A stretch of DNA of 64,000 bases from Chroococcopsis sp964623815. Its GTDB lineage: Bacteria > Cyanobacteriota > Cyanobacteriia > Cyanobacteriales > Microcystaceae. This document shows, in pieces, positions 33,263 to 42,426 of the stretch. Location: NCBI GenBank assembly GCA_964623815.1, contig CAZUVR010000015.1, positions 1 through 64,000 on the forward strand. The letters run 5' to 3'. The notes beneath the pieces were generated by a model. That model did not search any database. It saw only the letters and a program-made list of their open reading frames with translations, and was not told the DNA's origin. How positions within the stretch are numbered: position 1 is the stretch's first letter; every line of letters begins with the position of its first letter. The position numbers and the translations under genes were made by a program.

Positions 33263-35134
33263 TTATTCCGGTTCTTGACACCGCAATCGTTCTAAATCCA
33301 CGATTTTACCTTGAGCCTCTAGGAAACGATCGTAATACTGTCTCCTAATTTCCTGACTTTTCTCTCCATCCTGGCATATTTGTAGATAGAGCCGGCGCTG
33401 TCCCTCCCAATAAAGTTTTTCTAAAGTTACCACGGCCTGCTTAATTTTCAAGAGGGGATTGGCTAAATCTTCCTGCGTCTTTTCCCCCAGTAAAAAAAGG
33501 TGATTCAACCGGAGGTTTTCAGCAGGAAACTCGCTGAGACGATTCTGTATTATCTCCGCCAATCGGGCATGATCATCCGTAGATTTCTCCACTTCGATGA
33601 TCATCTGCCAGAGTAAGCGATAATCCAAGTCGGTGAAAACCAAATCCCTCTCCTCCAGAAGTTCCATAATCAGGGAGCGATATTCGGGGCAGTAGAGATA
33701 AACTTGTAATAAAAAACCCTCGCTGACTCGAGCTAAATTCGCCTCCGCTGTTGGAGTAACGGTTTTAGGAGCCGTAATTTTAGTCACTGGCCCCCGTAAT
33801 TGTCTCTTGAGGATGTCCATTTGAGTGATCACCTTCCGGCTATCCCCCTGCGCTAAAATCTCCGCACAATGGCGCAGGTAGTAAATTTGTTGATTCTTAT
33901 CCTGTATCCGCCCCAAAAGTTCCAACATTTGCCGTGATACGATCTGAAAGTCATTAGCTCGTTTTAAAGAGCGATCGCACAATAACTGTTCTATCTGCCA
34001 ATCGATCCAAAAAGGAGCCTTCTCCACCAAATTCTCGTAAGCTTCCCGGGGTTGGGATTGCGATCGCAGAAACTCATCCGCATCCTTACCGCCGGGGATG
34101 GTGAGGATTTTCACCCCTACCTCTCCGGAATAGGCAAGGGGGGCGATTTCCCCTAAAGCCCTCTGAGCCGCCGCTATTCCCGCCTTATCGCTATCGAAAT
34201 TAAAAACAATCTCTTTCGACTCCGTGTATTTAATCATCTGCTTCACCTGCCCCTGACTGAAAGCGGTGCCGAGGGAGGCCACAACCGAAGTGATTCCGGC
34301 GCGGTGCAGGGCGATAGCGTCGAAATAACCTTCTACTACGATCGCGCGATCGTTTTTAGCGATACCGGTTTTAGCCTTATCGAGGGCGAAAAGAGTTTTA
34401 CCCTTTTCAAATAGAGGCGTATCAGGCGAGTTAAGATACTTGGGTTGGTCATCGCCGAGGGTTCTACTCCCAAATGCGATCGCCCTTCCCGTGCTATCAT
34501 AAATGGGAATCATCACCCGATCACGGAACATATCATAATGCCCGCTCCCGGTATTTCTCGCTTTAATTAACCCGGCTTGTTCTACTAAACTCAAGGGATA
34601 GTGTTTCTGCTCGACGAGATGACGATAGATGGTTTCCCATCCCCCCGGGGCGTAGCCCAATTGAAAACCCTTGATAGTTTCGTCGTCTAAGCCCCGTGTC
34701 TCTTTCAGATAGGCTAATGCCTGTTCTCCCTGAGGTTGATAGAGAGCGTGATGATAGAAATTAACCGCCACCGCCATAATTTCATATAGTTGCTCTTTAA
34801 CGGTGAGTTGGCGTTGTAATTCTTGTCTTTGCTCTGGGTTAAGAGTTTTAATATTTATCTGATACTTCCTGCAGAGGTCGAAAACCACATCGGTAAAGGA
34901 TTGTTTTTTCAACTCCATGAGAAATTTAATACCGTTACCGCCCGTCTGACAGCCAAAGCAGAAATACATTTGCTTATCTGGGCTAACTGTAAAACTAGGG
35001 GATTTTTCCTGATGGAAGGGGCATAAACCGATGTAATCCTTACCCCGTTTCTTTAGAACGACCGTCTCGGAAATAATATCCACAATATCTATGCGCTGTT
35101 TCACTTCGTCGATAGTATCGTTATGAATACGCAT
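33263..35134 (-). CDS. dnaG: DNA primase
   Basis: A 623-residue primase that makes RNA primers at the replication fork. The CHC2 zinc finger is Cys38, His41, Cys59 and Cys62 (CPFHQEKSPSF...YFCFGC). The TOPRIM domain has VVEGYFDAIAL (Glu near residue 269) and NFDSDKAG. The C-terminal 200 residues form the helicase-interacting part. Length is normal. It is not in the classical rpsU-dnaG-rpoD operon here; it stands alone. No minus-strand terminator is visible right after it. Confidence 0.96.
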   Translation of the reverse strand: MRIHNDTIDEVKQRIDIVDIISETVVLKKRGKDYIGLCPFHQEKSPSFTVSPDKQMYFCFGCQTGGNGIKFLMELKKQSFTDVVFDLCRKYQINIKTLNPEQRQELQRQLTVKEQLYEIMAVAVNFYHHALYQPQGEQALAYLKETRGLDDETIKGFQLGYAPGGWETIYRHLVEQKHYPLSLVEQAGLIKARNTGSGHYDMFRDRVMIPIYDSTGRAIAFGSRTLGDDQPKYLNSPDTPLFEKGKTLFALDKAKTGIAKNDRAIVVEGYFDAIALHRAGITSVVASLGTAFSQGQVKQMIKYTESKEIVFNFDSDKAGIAAAQRALGEIAPLAYSGEVGVKILTIPGGKDADEFLRSQSQPREAYENLVEKAPFWIDWQIEQLLCDRSLKRANDFQIVSRQMLELLGRIQDKNQQIYYLRHCAEILAQGDSRKVITQMDILKRQLRGPVTKITAPKTVTPTAEANLARVSEGFLLQVYLYCPEYRSLIMELLEERDLVFTDLDYRLLWQMIIEVEKSTDDHARLAEIIQNRLSEFPAENLRLNHLFLLGEKTQEDLANPLLKIKQAVVTLEKLYWEGQRRLYLQICQDGEKSQEIRRQYYDRFLEAQGKIVDLERLRCQEPE

Positions 35135-35172
35135 ATCATCTATGATTTTGAGAACACTTATATTAATATAGC

Positions 35173-35213
35173 CGAAAAAATACGAAGCTTTCCTGAAAGA
35201 GAAAACTTCGTAT
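35173..35213 (-). terminator. Terminator of the SH3-domain protein gene
   Basis: On the minus strand ATACGAAG and CTTCGTAT pair perfectly (35206-35213 with 35180-35187), followed by a T-run into CGGC. Confidence 0.82.
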
Positions 35214-35243
35214 CATTAGTAACTGATGGTCTCGGAAAACTTT

Positions 35244-35918
35244 CTAAGCGTGGCTGGTAGTTCTTACGTATTTTTTCGGTATCCAACCACCCCCAGCTAA
35301 TTCAAACCAATCCTTGTCTTCTAATCCAGTGACGCGAACCGATTCGCCATCGAGGATGCTACGAATCACTTTGGAATTGTAATTAGGTTCTTCATACACT
35401 TCGGTCGCTTCGCCGTTAACGGTACGGACGATCGCGTCATAATATCTATTAGCGTAGGTTTTAACAGCTGCAGCCCTTGTCACTTCCTCTTTACCGCGAT
35501 TTCTAGTAGCCCAGAGGAGGAGAGGTAAACCGATTAAAGGTGCCAGTACCCACCATAACGCCGGTTGATAGGTAGTCTCAGGTGTAGTTACTGCCCCCTT
35601 AGCGTCATCTCCGAAAAATACGCTCTTAGAATTTTTGTCGTAGTAACAGGTTTGTTTGTATTCCTGACCGGCTTTAGTAAGATTGAGAACGATCTTGGCA
35701 TCTTTACCAGCTACATCGGCGGGGCCCGCGCTCACAACTTCTTTGAGATCGAAACCTTTAGTTTTAGCATTTTCTACGCATAGGTTCTGAGCTTCTTGGA
35801 CTACCGCTGGATCTAACGCCTGAGCGGATTTCGTGAAACTCGGAGTCACGATCGCGGAAGCCATTAAAGCTATTCCTGCTACATTCAAAACGATTTTCTT
35901 TTTGTTGGCGTATTTCAT
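35244..35918 (-). CDS. Membrane-anchored SH3b-domain protein
   Basis: A 224-residue protein. Residues 1-36 are a signal sequence (hydrophobic core 9-25, AQA site near 34). Residues 36-117 are an exported domain with Cys47 and Cys91, which could form a disulfide. A membrane helix spans about 119-138 and is followed by TRNRGKEE, positive charges that favour the cytoplasmic side. Residues 160-220 are a bacterial SH3 domain (NSKVIRSILDGESVRVTG...GGGWIPKKYV). An SH3b domain on the inner side would be unusual. Function unknown. A clean terminator ends the gene. Confidence 0.8.
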   Translation of the reverse strand: MKYANKKKIVLNVAGIALMASAIVTPSFTKSAQALDPAVVQEAQNLCVENAKTKGFDLKEVVSAGPADVAGKDAKIVLNLTKAGQEYKQTCYYDKNSKSVFFGDDAKGAVTTPETTYQPALWWVLAPLIGLPLLLWATRNRGKEEVTRAAAVKTYANRYYDAIVRTVNGEATEVYEEPNYNSKVIRSILDGESVRVTGLEDKDWFELAGGGWIPKKYVRTTSHA

Positions 35919-36234
35919 TATTTTTAATTAGTCTCTGCACTAGCAATTTATCTGCTAATTATTATTCATTTCAATAATTTATGACCAAAATTTTATATTT
36001 TCTTTAAAACTATAAGAAAGTTATAACTTTTTTGTAAGAATAGTTTATGAACCAAATTAAAGATTAGTTTATAAAATAATTGTCATCCTCATTAGGAAAT
36101 ATTTAACCTCAGTTCGGGATAAGACTTACTGGTGAGGAGGGGGATTAGGAATTAAGAAAACTGGAGTTCGTGGTTTTTAATCCCTAACACCTAAATCCGC
36201 GCCTCCTAACGCCTCTTGAGATATTAAAGATTGC
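35919..36234. other. Intergenic region, AT-rich, no gene seen
   Basis: The part next to the SH3 gene (35940-36070) is strongly AT-rich and presumably holds its promoter. Nearer hypD there is a stretch of TAATCCCTAACACCTAAATCC type, loosely like the other intergenic repeats. No credible reading frame on either strand. Confidence 0.5.
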
Positions 36235-37356
36235 TTAACCCGAAGTGACGTTAGTTAGCGGTGGATAGTTACGATAGCGGTAATAAGCAGCACAAGCCCC
36301 CTCTGAAGACACCATCGGCGCACCGAGGGGATGTTCCGGGAGACATTGCACACCGAAAGCCGGACAATCGTGGGGTTTTTTATTCCCACGCATAATCTCG
36401 CCGCTAATACAAACTTCGGACGCACGAGAAGGTTTCAACCCGGATAACTCTTGAGAGAAGCGTTTGAGAGCGTCGAAATCACCGTACTCGGGCCGCAAAG
36501 CCAAACCGCTCGCGCCTATCTCCCCTATACCGCGCCAACTACGGGGGACTACTTCAAACACTTCCTTAATAATATTCTTCGCCCCTGGATTGCCTTCTTT
36601 TCTCACTGATCGCACATATTGATTCTCACAGTAAGCCTGCCCTGTTTCTAGCTGCCGGATACATAAATACAGCCCCTGAAGAACATCTACCGGCTCGAAG
36701 CCCGTAACCACAACCGGTACCCGATATTTCTGCGCGATGGGAATATATTCTTCGTAACCCATAACCGTACAGACGTGGCCTGCGGCTAAAAATCCCTGCA
36801 CCGCACAATCCGGAGAGCTTAAAAGGGTTTCCATCGCCGGGGGTACTAAAACGTGAGACACCAGCAGGGAGAAGTTAGTAATATTCTGTTGCACAGCCTG
36901 ATAAACCGCCATCGCCGTCGTCGGTGCCGTCGTTTCAAAGCCGACTGCGAAGAAAACCACTTCTTTATCGGGGTTTTGTCGAGCGATTTTTAAGCAATCA
37001 GTGGGAGAATAAACGATGCGAATATCCCCACCCCTAGCTTTAACCGTCAGTAAATCTTCCTCGCTGCCCGGTACTCTTAACATATCCCCGAAGGAACAGA
37101 AAATTACATTTTCTAGTGCCGCGATTTTTAAAGCGTAATCGATGATTTCAATGGGAGTCACGCAGACGGGACAACCGGGGCCGTGAATAATAGTAATTTC
37201 CTTGGGTAAGAGGGAATCGATCCCGTATTTAACTATAGAATGAGTCTGCCCGCCGCAGATTTCCATAATCGTCCAATTTCGAGTAGTTATTCGGGCTATT
37301 TCTTCAGTATATTTACGAGCTAAACTAGCATCCCGGTATTCGTCAACATATTTCAT
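36235..37356 (-). CDS. hypD: Hydrogenase maturation factor HypD
   Basis: A 373-residue iron-sulfur protein that, with HypC, assembles the Fe(CN)2CO group of [NiFe] hydrogenases. Conserved cysteines are seen in MEICGGQTHS (Cys34) and GPGCPVC (Cys62, Cys65). The 4Fe-4S site is in EVCISGEIMRGNKKPHDC and the downstream QCLPEHP and SSEGACAAYY segments. The gene overlaps hypC by four bases (ATGA), so the two are translationally coupled. It is the last gene of the hypE-hypC-hypD run. Confidence 0.97.
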   Translation of the reverse strand: MKYVDEYRDASLARKYTEEIARITTRNWTIMEICGGQTHSIVKYGIDSLLPKEITIIHGPGCPVCVTPIEIIDYALKIAALENVIFCSFGDMLRVPGSEEDLLTVKARGGDIRIVYSPTDCLKIARQNPDKEVVFFAVGFETTAPTTAMAVYQAVQQNITNFSLLVSHVLVPPAMETLLSSPDCAVQGFLAAGHVCTVMGYEEYIPIAQKYRVPVVVTGFEPVDVLQGLYLCIRQLETGQAYCENQYVRSVRKEGNPGAKNIIKEVFEVVPRSWRGIGEIGASGLALRPEYGDFDALKRFSQELSGLKPSRASEVCISGEIMRGNKKPHDCPAFGVQCLPEHPLGAPMVSSEGACAAYYRYRNYPPLTNVTSG

Positions 37357-37607
37357 ATTCTTAATTCTTGCTCTAATAGAATTCTGTCCATTTCTGCGAA
37401 CTCAGCTAATGTTTGTTTGGCGGATTCTTCGTCTACAATACTCAAAGCAAATCCTACATGAACGATTACGTAATCGCCTACTTTCGCCTCAGGAACATAG
37501 GCTAAACAGACTTCTCTGACCACTCCACCAAAATTAATTCTGCCCCGTCTCCATAAAGGATCTTCACCGACGATACTAACAACTTGACCCGGAATAGCTA
37601 AACACAT
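37353..37607 (-). CDS. hypC: Hydrogenase assembly chaperone HypC
   Basis: An 84-residue chaperone starting MCLAIPGQVVSI; Cys2 is the essential residue that binds the iron centre and the hydrogenase large subunit. The EAKVGDYVIVHVGFALSIVDE segment is the second family mark. It overlaps hypD by four bases. The hypE gene lies 106 bases upstream in the transcript. Confidence 0.97.
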   Translation of the reverse strand: MCLAIPGQVVSIVGEDPLWRRGRINFGGVVREVCLAYVPEAKVGDYVIVHVGFALSIVDEESAKQTLAEFAEMDRILLEQELRI

Positions 37608-37713
37608 TTTTATTTTGCTCCATTCGTCAATCTTGCTCTCTAACTTTCAGTGTAAGTTATCGATATATTGAGCGAGTTAAAAATTAAAAATTAATTAATG
37701 GAGTTGTGATTCT

Positions 37714-38760
37714 TTAGCAGATACGAGGTAATTGTTCGCCGCTTAACATATCTAGTATACGATCGGCACCGATCGAACTCTCGATCGTCACCAAACCGAT
37801 ACCGCTACCTTTACCCGTCACCCCTCCGATCAGATTAGCTTTCTCATCGTAACCTGTCATAATTGATAGAGCGAGTTCTAGGGATTCTTCCGGGATAAAT
37901 GCCACGAATCGCCCCTCATTAGCCACATAGAGGGGATCGAAACCTAGCATCTCGCAGGCTCCCCGCACATCTTCCCTCACCGGTACAGCGGTTTCTTCAA
38001 TTTTTATAGTAACACCCGCATCTGAGGCTATTTCGTTGAGGGCGCTGGCTAAACCACCCCTGGTTAGATCCCGCAGACAGTGAATTTTTACACCAGCCGC
38101 GATCATATCTAAGATAACTTTATTGAGGGGGGCGCAGTCGCTGGCGATCGTAGTTTCAAATTCCAGCCCTTCTCTAGTCGCCATAATCGCAATCCCGTGA
38201 CGGCCCAAATCGCCGCTGACGATAATTCTATCTCCAGGCTGGACACTGGTGGGGGCTATAAGCATCTCGTGTTCTACGATACCTATTCCCGCCGTGTTGA
38301 TAAAAATCCCGTCACCCTTACCCCTATCCACAACCTTAGTATCTCCGGTGATAATTTCCACTCCTGCAACCGAGGCGGCGGCTTGAAGAGATTGCACCAC
38401 CCGCCAGAGAGTTTCCATCGGTAAACCCTCCTCAAGAATGAAACCGACGCTCAGATAAAGAGGGCGGGCCCCGCTCATGGCTAAATCATTCACCGTGCCA
38501 TTAACGGCTAAACTGCCAATATCGCCCCCAGGGAAGAAAAGAGGATGAATTACGTAAGAATCGGTAGTAAAAGCGATTTTATTGCTATCTAAATTGATGA
38601 CCGCTGAATCGTGAGCCTTAATATCTTGTCCAGATTTAAAAGTAGGAAATACCATTTTTTGTAGTAACTGCTGCATTAATTTTCCCCCGCCGCCGTGCGC
38701 GAGTAATACTTGGGGATATTTATCAAGAGGAATCGGGCAAGATACATGAAAATTAGTCAT
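37714..38760 (-). CDS. hypE: Hydrogenase maturation factor HypE
   Basis: A 348-residue protein of the PurM/AIRS fold that dehydrates carbamoyl groups on its C-terminal cysteine to make the cyanide ligand. It has AHGGGGKLMQQL at the start, DSAVINLD and ITGDTKVVDRG in the middle, and the essential C-terminal PRIC tetrapeptide (residues 345-348). The order hypE, hypC, hypD is on one strand; hypA, hypB, hypF and the hydrogenase genes are not in this window. Confidence 0.97.
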   Translation of the reverse strand: MTNFHVSCPIPLDKYPQVLLAHGGGGKLMQQLLQKMVFPTFKSGQDIKAHDSAVINLDSNKIAFTTDSYVIHPLFFPGGDIGSLAVNGTVNDLAMSGARPLYLSVGFILEEGLPMETLWRVVQSLQAAASVAGVEIITGDTKVVDRGKGDGIFINTAGIGIVEHEMLIAPTSVQPGDRIIVSGDLGRHGIAIMATREGLEFETTIASDCAPLNKVILDMIAAGVKIHCLRDLTRGGLASALNEIASDAGVTIKIEETAVPVREDVRGACEMLGFDPLYVANEGRFVAFIPEESLELALSIMTGYDEKANLIGGVTGKGSGIGLVTIESSIGADRILDMLSGEQLPRIC

Positions 38761-39140
38761 GAGAAAAATAACTTATTCCTTATTAATAATTATGGCTCTA
38801 CCGAACTTAGGCGGGTAAGTGTAGTATCTTGAACTTCTCAAAAGTTTACTGTATGAGGGATATGCTCCGCGAGCATCCCAATTATGCGATGCCGAAGGCA
38901 CTTGACCCGCTACCTGTACCCGATCGGACCAGTAGTAAGCTAGGGATCTAATAACAAAAGTGGTCTTAAGACAACTTCTGCCAAAAGGTGCGATAATTCC
39001 TTCTCTGCCTGGGGTTGCAAAAATAGGATACTCCCGTGCTTATCTCAATGGCGCAATTATTTAAGTATTATTACTCAGAAAAAAGTGCAATGCTCCCGAA
39101 AATTTTTTGTAGATTGGATAAAGAGTTCCAAGGCAAAAAG
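38761..39140. other. Divergent intergenic region with a short palindrome
   Basis: Separates hypE from the sugar-dehydrogenase gene. ATGCTC-CGC-GAGCAT (38862-38876) is a perfect palindrome flanked by GGGAT and CCC, and GCGATGCCGAAGGCAC follows at about 38886. Both resemble small GC-rich palindromes scattered in cyanobacterial genomes. The region also holds in-frame codons upstream of the dehydrogenase start that I regard as untranslated. No other gene seen. Confidence 0.5.
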
Positions 39141-40328
39141 GTGAAACAATCCCATATTTTGACGGGTCTGCTAATAGTAGGATTATTAGCCTGTAACCAA
39201 TCTCAAGAAACCATTAGCGCAAAACCCGATACGACTCAACCCGTCGTGGCGAAATCAGAAGCAGGGTGCCTATTAGTTGAAAATAACTCCGGGCCGCAGG
39301 GAAAAGTAAATGTACGGGTTGAAGAAGTTGTGAGCGGGCTGGATGTACCCTGGGGACTCGCTTTTCTACCAAACGGGGATATTCTTGTAACAGAACGAGG
39401 GGGCGCGGTACGCTTGGTTCAAAAGGGAAAATTACGCCCTCAACCCATCGCAAAAATCAAAGTCACCGCCTCTGGTGAGGGAGGATTGTTAGGAATCGCT
39501 ACCCATCCGGATTTTGCCCGTAATCGATTTTTCTACGTTTATTTTACCGCCGACATCAACGGCTCACCGATTAATCGAGTCGAACGATGGCTGTTATCCC
39601 CGGATGGTACGGTAGCGAAATTCAACCGCCGCATCATGGATAACATTCCCGTCGCCCAATATCACAACGGCGGGCGTATCCGTTTCGGCCCTGATGGAAT
39701 GCTCTACATCGGTACGGGAGACGCAAGACAGCCGGAGCTTTCCCAAAATGTAAAAAGTTTAGCCGGGAAGATTTTACGCATTACCCCCGATGGAAAGATA
39801 CCGCCCGATAATCCCTTCCCTGGAAGTCCCGTCTATATTACCGGTATCAGAAATACTCAGGGTTTTGATTGGCTCAATAATAAAACTATGTGGGTGAGCG
39901 ATCACGGCCCTAGCGGTGAGTTGGGGCGGTACGGACACGATAAGGTGAGCGTTGCTAAAGCGGGAGATAATTTAGGTTGGCCGACTATTCACGCCTGTGA
40001 GTCGATGCCCGGATTAGTAACCCCGGCGATCGTTTGGGAGCAGGCTTTACCCCCCGGAGGCGCGACTATCTACATGGGAAATAAAATCCCCGAATGGAAT
40101 GGCAGTTTAATAGTGGCTTCTCTAAGGGCGGAACAATTACAGCGGGTAGTTATCGATCCCCAATCTGGGCGGGTACAAAAGCACGAAGTATACTTACAAG
40201 ATCAACACGGAAGATTGCGGGAGGCGATTATGGGGCCAGATGGGGAATTGTACGTTAGTACGAGTAATTGTGATGGTCGGGGTAGCTGCCCGGCTAAAAA
40301 AGACAAGATTCTTAGGATTACTCGTTAA
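39141..40328 (+). CDS. PQQ-dependent aldose sugar dehydrogenase-type lipoprotein
   Basis: A 395-residue six-bladed beta-propeller of the soluble glucose/aldose dehydrogenase family (GSDH/YliI). Motifs: DVPWGLAFLPNGDILVTERGG, GEGGLLGIATHPDF, YHNGGRIRFGPDGMLYIGTGDA and DHGPSGELGRYG with calcium- and PQQ-type contacts. GTG at 39141 is chosen because it gives a short lipoprotein signal, KQSHILTGLLIVGLLAC, with the lipobox Cys; longer in-frame starts at 39036 and 39048 would place 35 or so hydrophilic residues before it. It is probably anchored in the outer or inner membrane, facing the periplasm. Whether the host makes PQQ is unknown, so the substrate and cofactor are inferred. Confidence 0.85.
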   Translation: MKQSHILTGLLIVGLLACNQSQETISAKPDTTQPVVAKSEAGCLLVENNSGPQGKVNVRVEEVVSGLDVPWGLAFLPNGDILVTERGGAVRLVQKGKLRPQPIAKIKVTASGEGGLLGIATHPDFARNRFFYVYFTADINGSPINRVERWLLSPDGTVAKFNRRIMDNIPVAQYHNGGRIRFGPDGMLYIGTGDARQPELSQNVKSLAGKILRITPDGKIPPDNPFPGSPVYITGIRNTQGFDWLNNKTMWVSDHGPSGELGRYGHDKVSVAKAGDNLGWPTIHACESMPGLVTPAIVWEQALPPGGATIYMGNKIPEWNGSLIVASLRAEQLQRVVIDPQSGRVQKHEVYLQDQHGRLREAIMGPDGELYVSTSNCDGRGSCPAKKDKILRITR

Positions 40329-40649
40329 TCTCTGCTGTTTATCCCTCCCGTAAGCTGTTTTCTTCCTAGCCATCTTTAGCGGGAGATTGTGGTTTGCGTC
40401 GGCATATGGCTACTCAAATAGAGCGGGGCTATTCTGACTCGAACTGGTGTCAACGCTTTCTCTCTTAGCGGTCATTTATAAAGAAAATATGATCCCCCCT
40501 AGCCCCCCTTTCAAAGGGGGGAAAATCATCAAATTCCCCCTTGTTAAGGGGGATTTAGGGGGATCATATTGGGTAAAATCATCTTAAGGGTGACTTTATA
40601 AATAGGCTCTTAAAGCTCTGTTTCGTCTCGGAAAATTAAATTCAAGGTA
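40329..40649. other. Intergenic region between sugar dehydrogenase and cimA
   Basis: Besides the MITE-like element in its second half, the first 145 bases hold no credible reading frame. A sequence like a tRNA T-loop at about 40435 has no pairing arms. Confidence 0.5.
40474..40603. mobile_element. MITE-like inverted repeat element
   Basis: An imperfect palindrome of about 130 bases in the gap before cimA. The outer arms are ATTTATAAAG (40474-40483) and CTTTATAAAT (40594-40603). The inner arms are AATATGATCCCCCC and GGGGGATCATATT (from about 40486 and up to about 40571), with nested CCCCCC/GGGGGG stems in between. It carries no gene. The structure is that of the miniature inverted-repeat elements with GATCCCCC arms that are frequent in cyanobacterial genomes. 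Confidence 0.75.
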
Positions 40650-42263
40650 TTATCTTCGGATAGTCGCCGCCTCTAAAGGGCAAGAATTGAGCAATAAACC
40701 ATATTCAATACCCTCTACCACCGCCTGATAAGAAGCCTCTAGAATATTGGCGGATACCCCTATAGTAGTCCATCGCTGTTTACTATCGCTCGATTCCAAT
40801 AAAACCCGGGTTTTAGCGGAAGTTCCCGCCCCACTATCGAGGATTCTCACTTTATAATCCGTCAGGTAAAAATGGGCTATCTCCGGATAAAATTTGACTA
40901 GAGCTTTGCGTAAAGCGTGATCGAGAGCCGATACAGGCCCGTTACCCTCCGCTACTTCTAATAAATCCTCATTACCCACCCTAACTTTAATAGTAGCGAT
41001 CGCGTTACCCTCAGTCTTCAACATATCACAATGCACATGAAACCCTTTCAATTCAAACATTTCCCGTCTCTGACCTAAAGCCGATCGCATTAACAATTCA
41101 AAACTAGCCTCGGCCGCCTCGAACTGATAGCCCTCACTCTCTAACACCTTCAAACGCTCTAATATCTCTTTACAAGCTTTATCGTTTTTATTAAGGTCAA
41201 TACCGAAACTTTTCGCCTTAGCTAACACATTACTCAAACCAGATTGATCCGAGATAACAATACGTCTTAGATTACCTATCGCCTCTGGGCTAATATGTTC
41301 GTATGTAAGCGGATTCTTCGCCACTGCTGAAACATGAATTCCCCCTTTATGAGCGAAAGCGGAACGCCCTACGAAAGGAGCGTGATCATCGGGAGCTAAA
41401 TTAACTATCTCGCTAACTAAACGGCTCGTTTCTGTTAGTTGAAATAAGCCTTCTTGAGTTAAACACTCATAATTCATCTTTAACTGTAAATTGGGTATGA
41501 GAGTACAGAGATTAGCGTTACCGCAACGCTCACCGTAACCGTTAATCGTACCCTGAATCATCTCCACGCCCTCTAACACGCCAGCGAGGGCATTAGCTAC
41601 GGCTGTACCGCCGTCGTTGTGAGTATGAATACCCAATTTCGTGCCCTGTGAATTAATCCCTAATTCCCCGACTACTACCCGCACTATCCCGCTAATTTCA
41701 GGGGGTAGTGTGCCGCCGTTGGTGTCGCAGAGGACTATCCATTCGGCGCCGGCTTTTTGAGCGGCTTTTAAAGTCTTTAAAGCGTAAGCCGGATTGTTTT
41801 TATAACCGTCGAACCAATGTTCAGCATCGTAGATAACTCGTCTCCCTTGTTGGCGCAGATAGACGATCGTATCTTCGATCATAGCTAAATTTTCATCTAA
41901 ACTGGTGTTTAACCCCTCGGTAACGTGCAAGTCCCACGACTTCCCAAAAATCGTTACCCAGAGGGTATTAGCGGCCAGAATCGCTCCTAACAATCGATCG
42001 TTTTTCGCTTCCACACCTGGGCGGCGAGTCGAGCAAAACGCTACTAGTTGCGCCTGTTCTAGGGGTTCTTCTTGTAACTTCCAGAAAAACTGCACATCGG
42101 TAGGATTAGCGCCAGGCCAGCCCCCTTCTATAAAAGGAATTCCCAATCGATCGAGCTGACGCGCTATCTTAACTTTATCTTCTAAGGATAGGGATATACC
42201 TTCTCTCTGCGCCCCGTCTCTCAGGGTTGTATCGTACAGCCAAATTTTATTACCACTAGCCAT
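40650..42263 (-). CDS. cimA: Citramalate synthase (2-isopropylmalate synthase family)
   Basis: A 537-residue enzyme condensing pyruvate and acetyl-CoA to citramalate, a threonine-independent route to 2-oxobutyrate and isoleucine. The TIM barrel starts with LYDTTLRDGAQREGI, has EGGWPGANP and LCDTNGGTLPPEI, and the metal site GIHTHNDGGTAVAN. NGYGERCGNANL is also a family signature. The C-terminal 130 residues form the LeuA-type regulatory domain. The EGGWPGANPTD segment is typical of the CimA group rather than LeuA. The ATG at 42263 is preferred over the in-frame TTG at 42275. Confidence 0.92.
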   Translation of the reverse strand: MASGNKIWLYDTTLRDGAQREGISLSLEDKVKIARQLDRLGIPFIEGGWPGANPTDVQFFWKLQEEPLEQAQLVAFCSTRRPGVEAKNDRLLGAILAANTLWVTIFGKSWDLHVTEGLNTSLDENLAMIEDTIVYLRQQGRRVIYDAEHWFDGYKNNPAYALKTLKAAQKAGAEWIVLCDTNGGTLPPEISGIVRVVVGELGINSQGTKLGIHTHNDGGTAVANALAGVLEGVEMIQGTINGYGERCGNANLCTLIPNLQLKMNYECLTQEGLFQLTETSRLVSEIVNLAPDDHAPFVGRSAFAHKGGIHVSAVAKNPLTYEHISPEAIGNLRRIVISDQSGLSNVLAKAKSFGIDLNKNDKACKEILERLKVLESEGYQFEAAEASFELLMRSALGQRREMFELKGFHVHCDMLKTEGNAIATIKVRVGNEDLLEVAEGNGPVSALDHALRKALVKFYPEIAHFYLTDYKVRILDSGAGTSAKTRVLLESSDSKQRWTTIGVSANILEASYQAVVEGIEYGLLLNSCPLEAATIRR

Positions 42264-42426
42264 GTTTGCTGTCAATTAATGTTAACTTAAATTAATAGAG
42301 TAGAGAGAAACGAGAAGTTAGAAAAGAGTGATAACGGGTAGCTAATAATTTTTAAACCCTCACTCCTCACTTCTCTTAACTCACTTCTCATTATCCTGTC
42401 CATCTAGATCGAGAATTAGCTCTCTA

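Noticed and set aside
38886..38960. GC-rich palindromic stretch as a small RNA gene
   Set aside because: Only one short palindrome and no promoter or terminator could be recognised.
39036..39140. Longer starts (GTG 39036, ATG 39048) for the sugar dehydrogenase
   Set aside because: They put about 35 polar residues before a clean lipoprotein signal. GTG 39141 gives the expected precursor.
40421..40470. tRNA-like T-loop (GTTCGAGTC on the minus strand) near the MITE
   Set aside because: The flanking bases do not form the five-pair T-stem, no anticodon arm or acceptor stem pairs, and the MITE begins where the 5' half should be.
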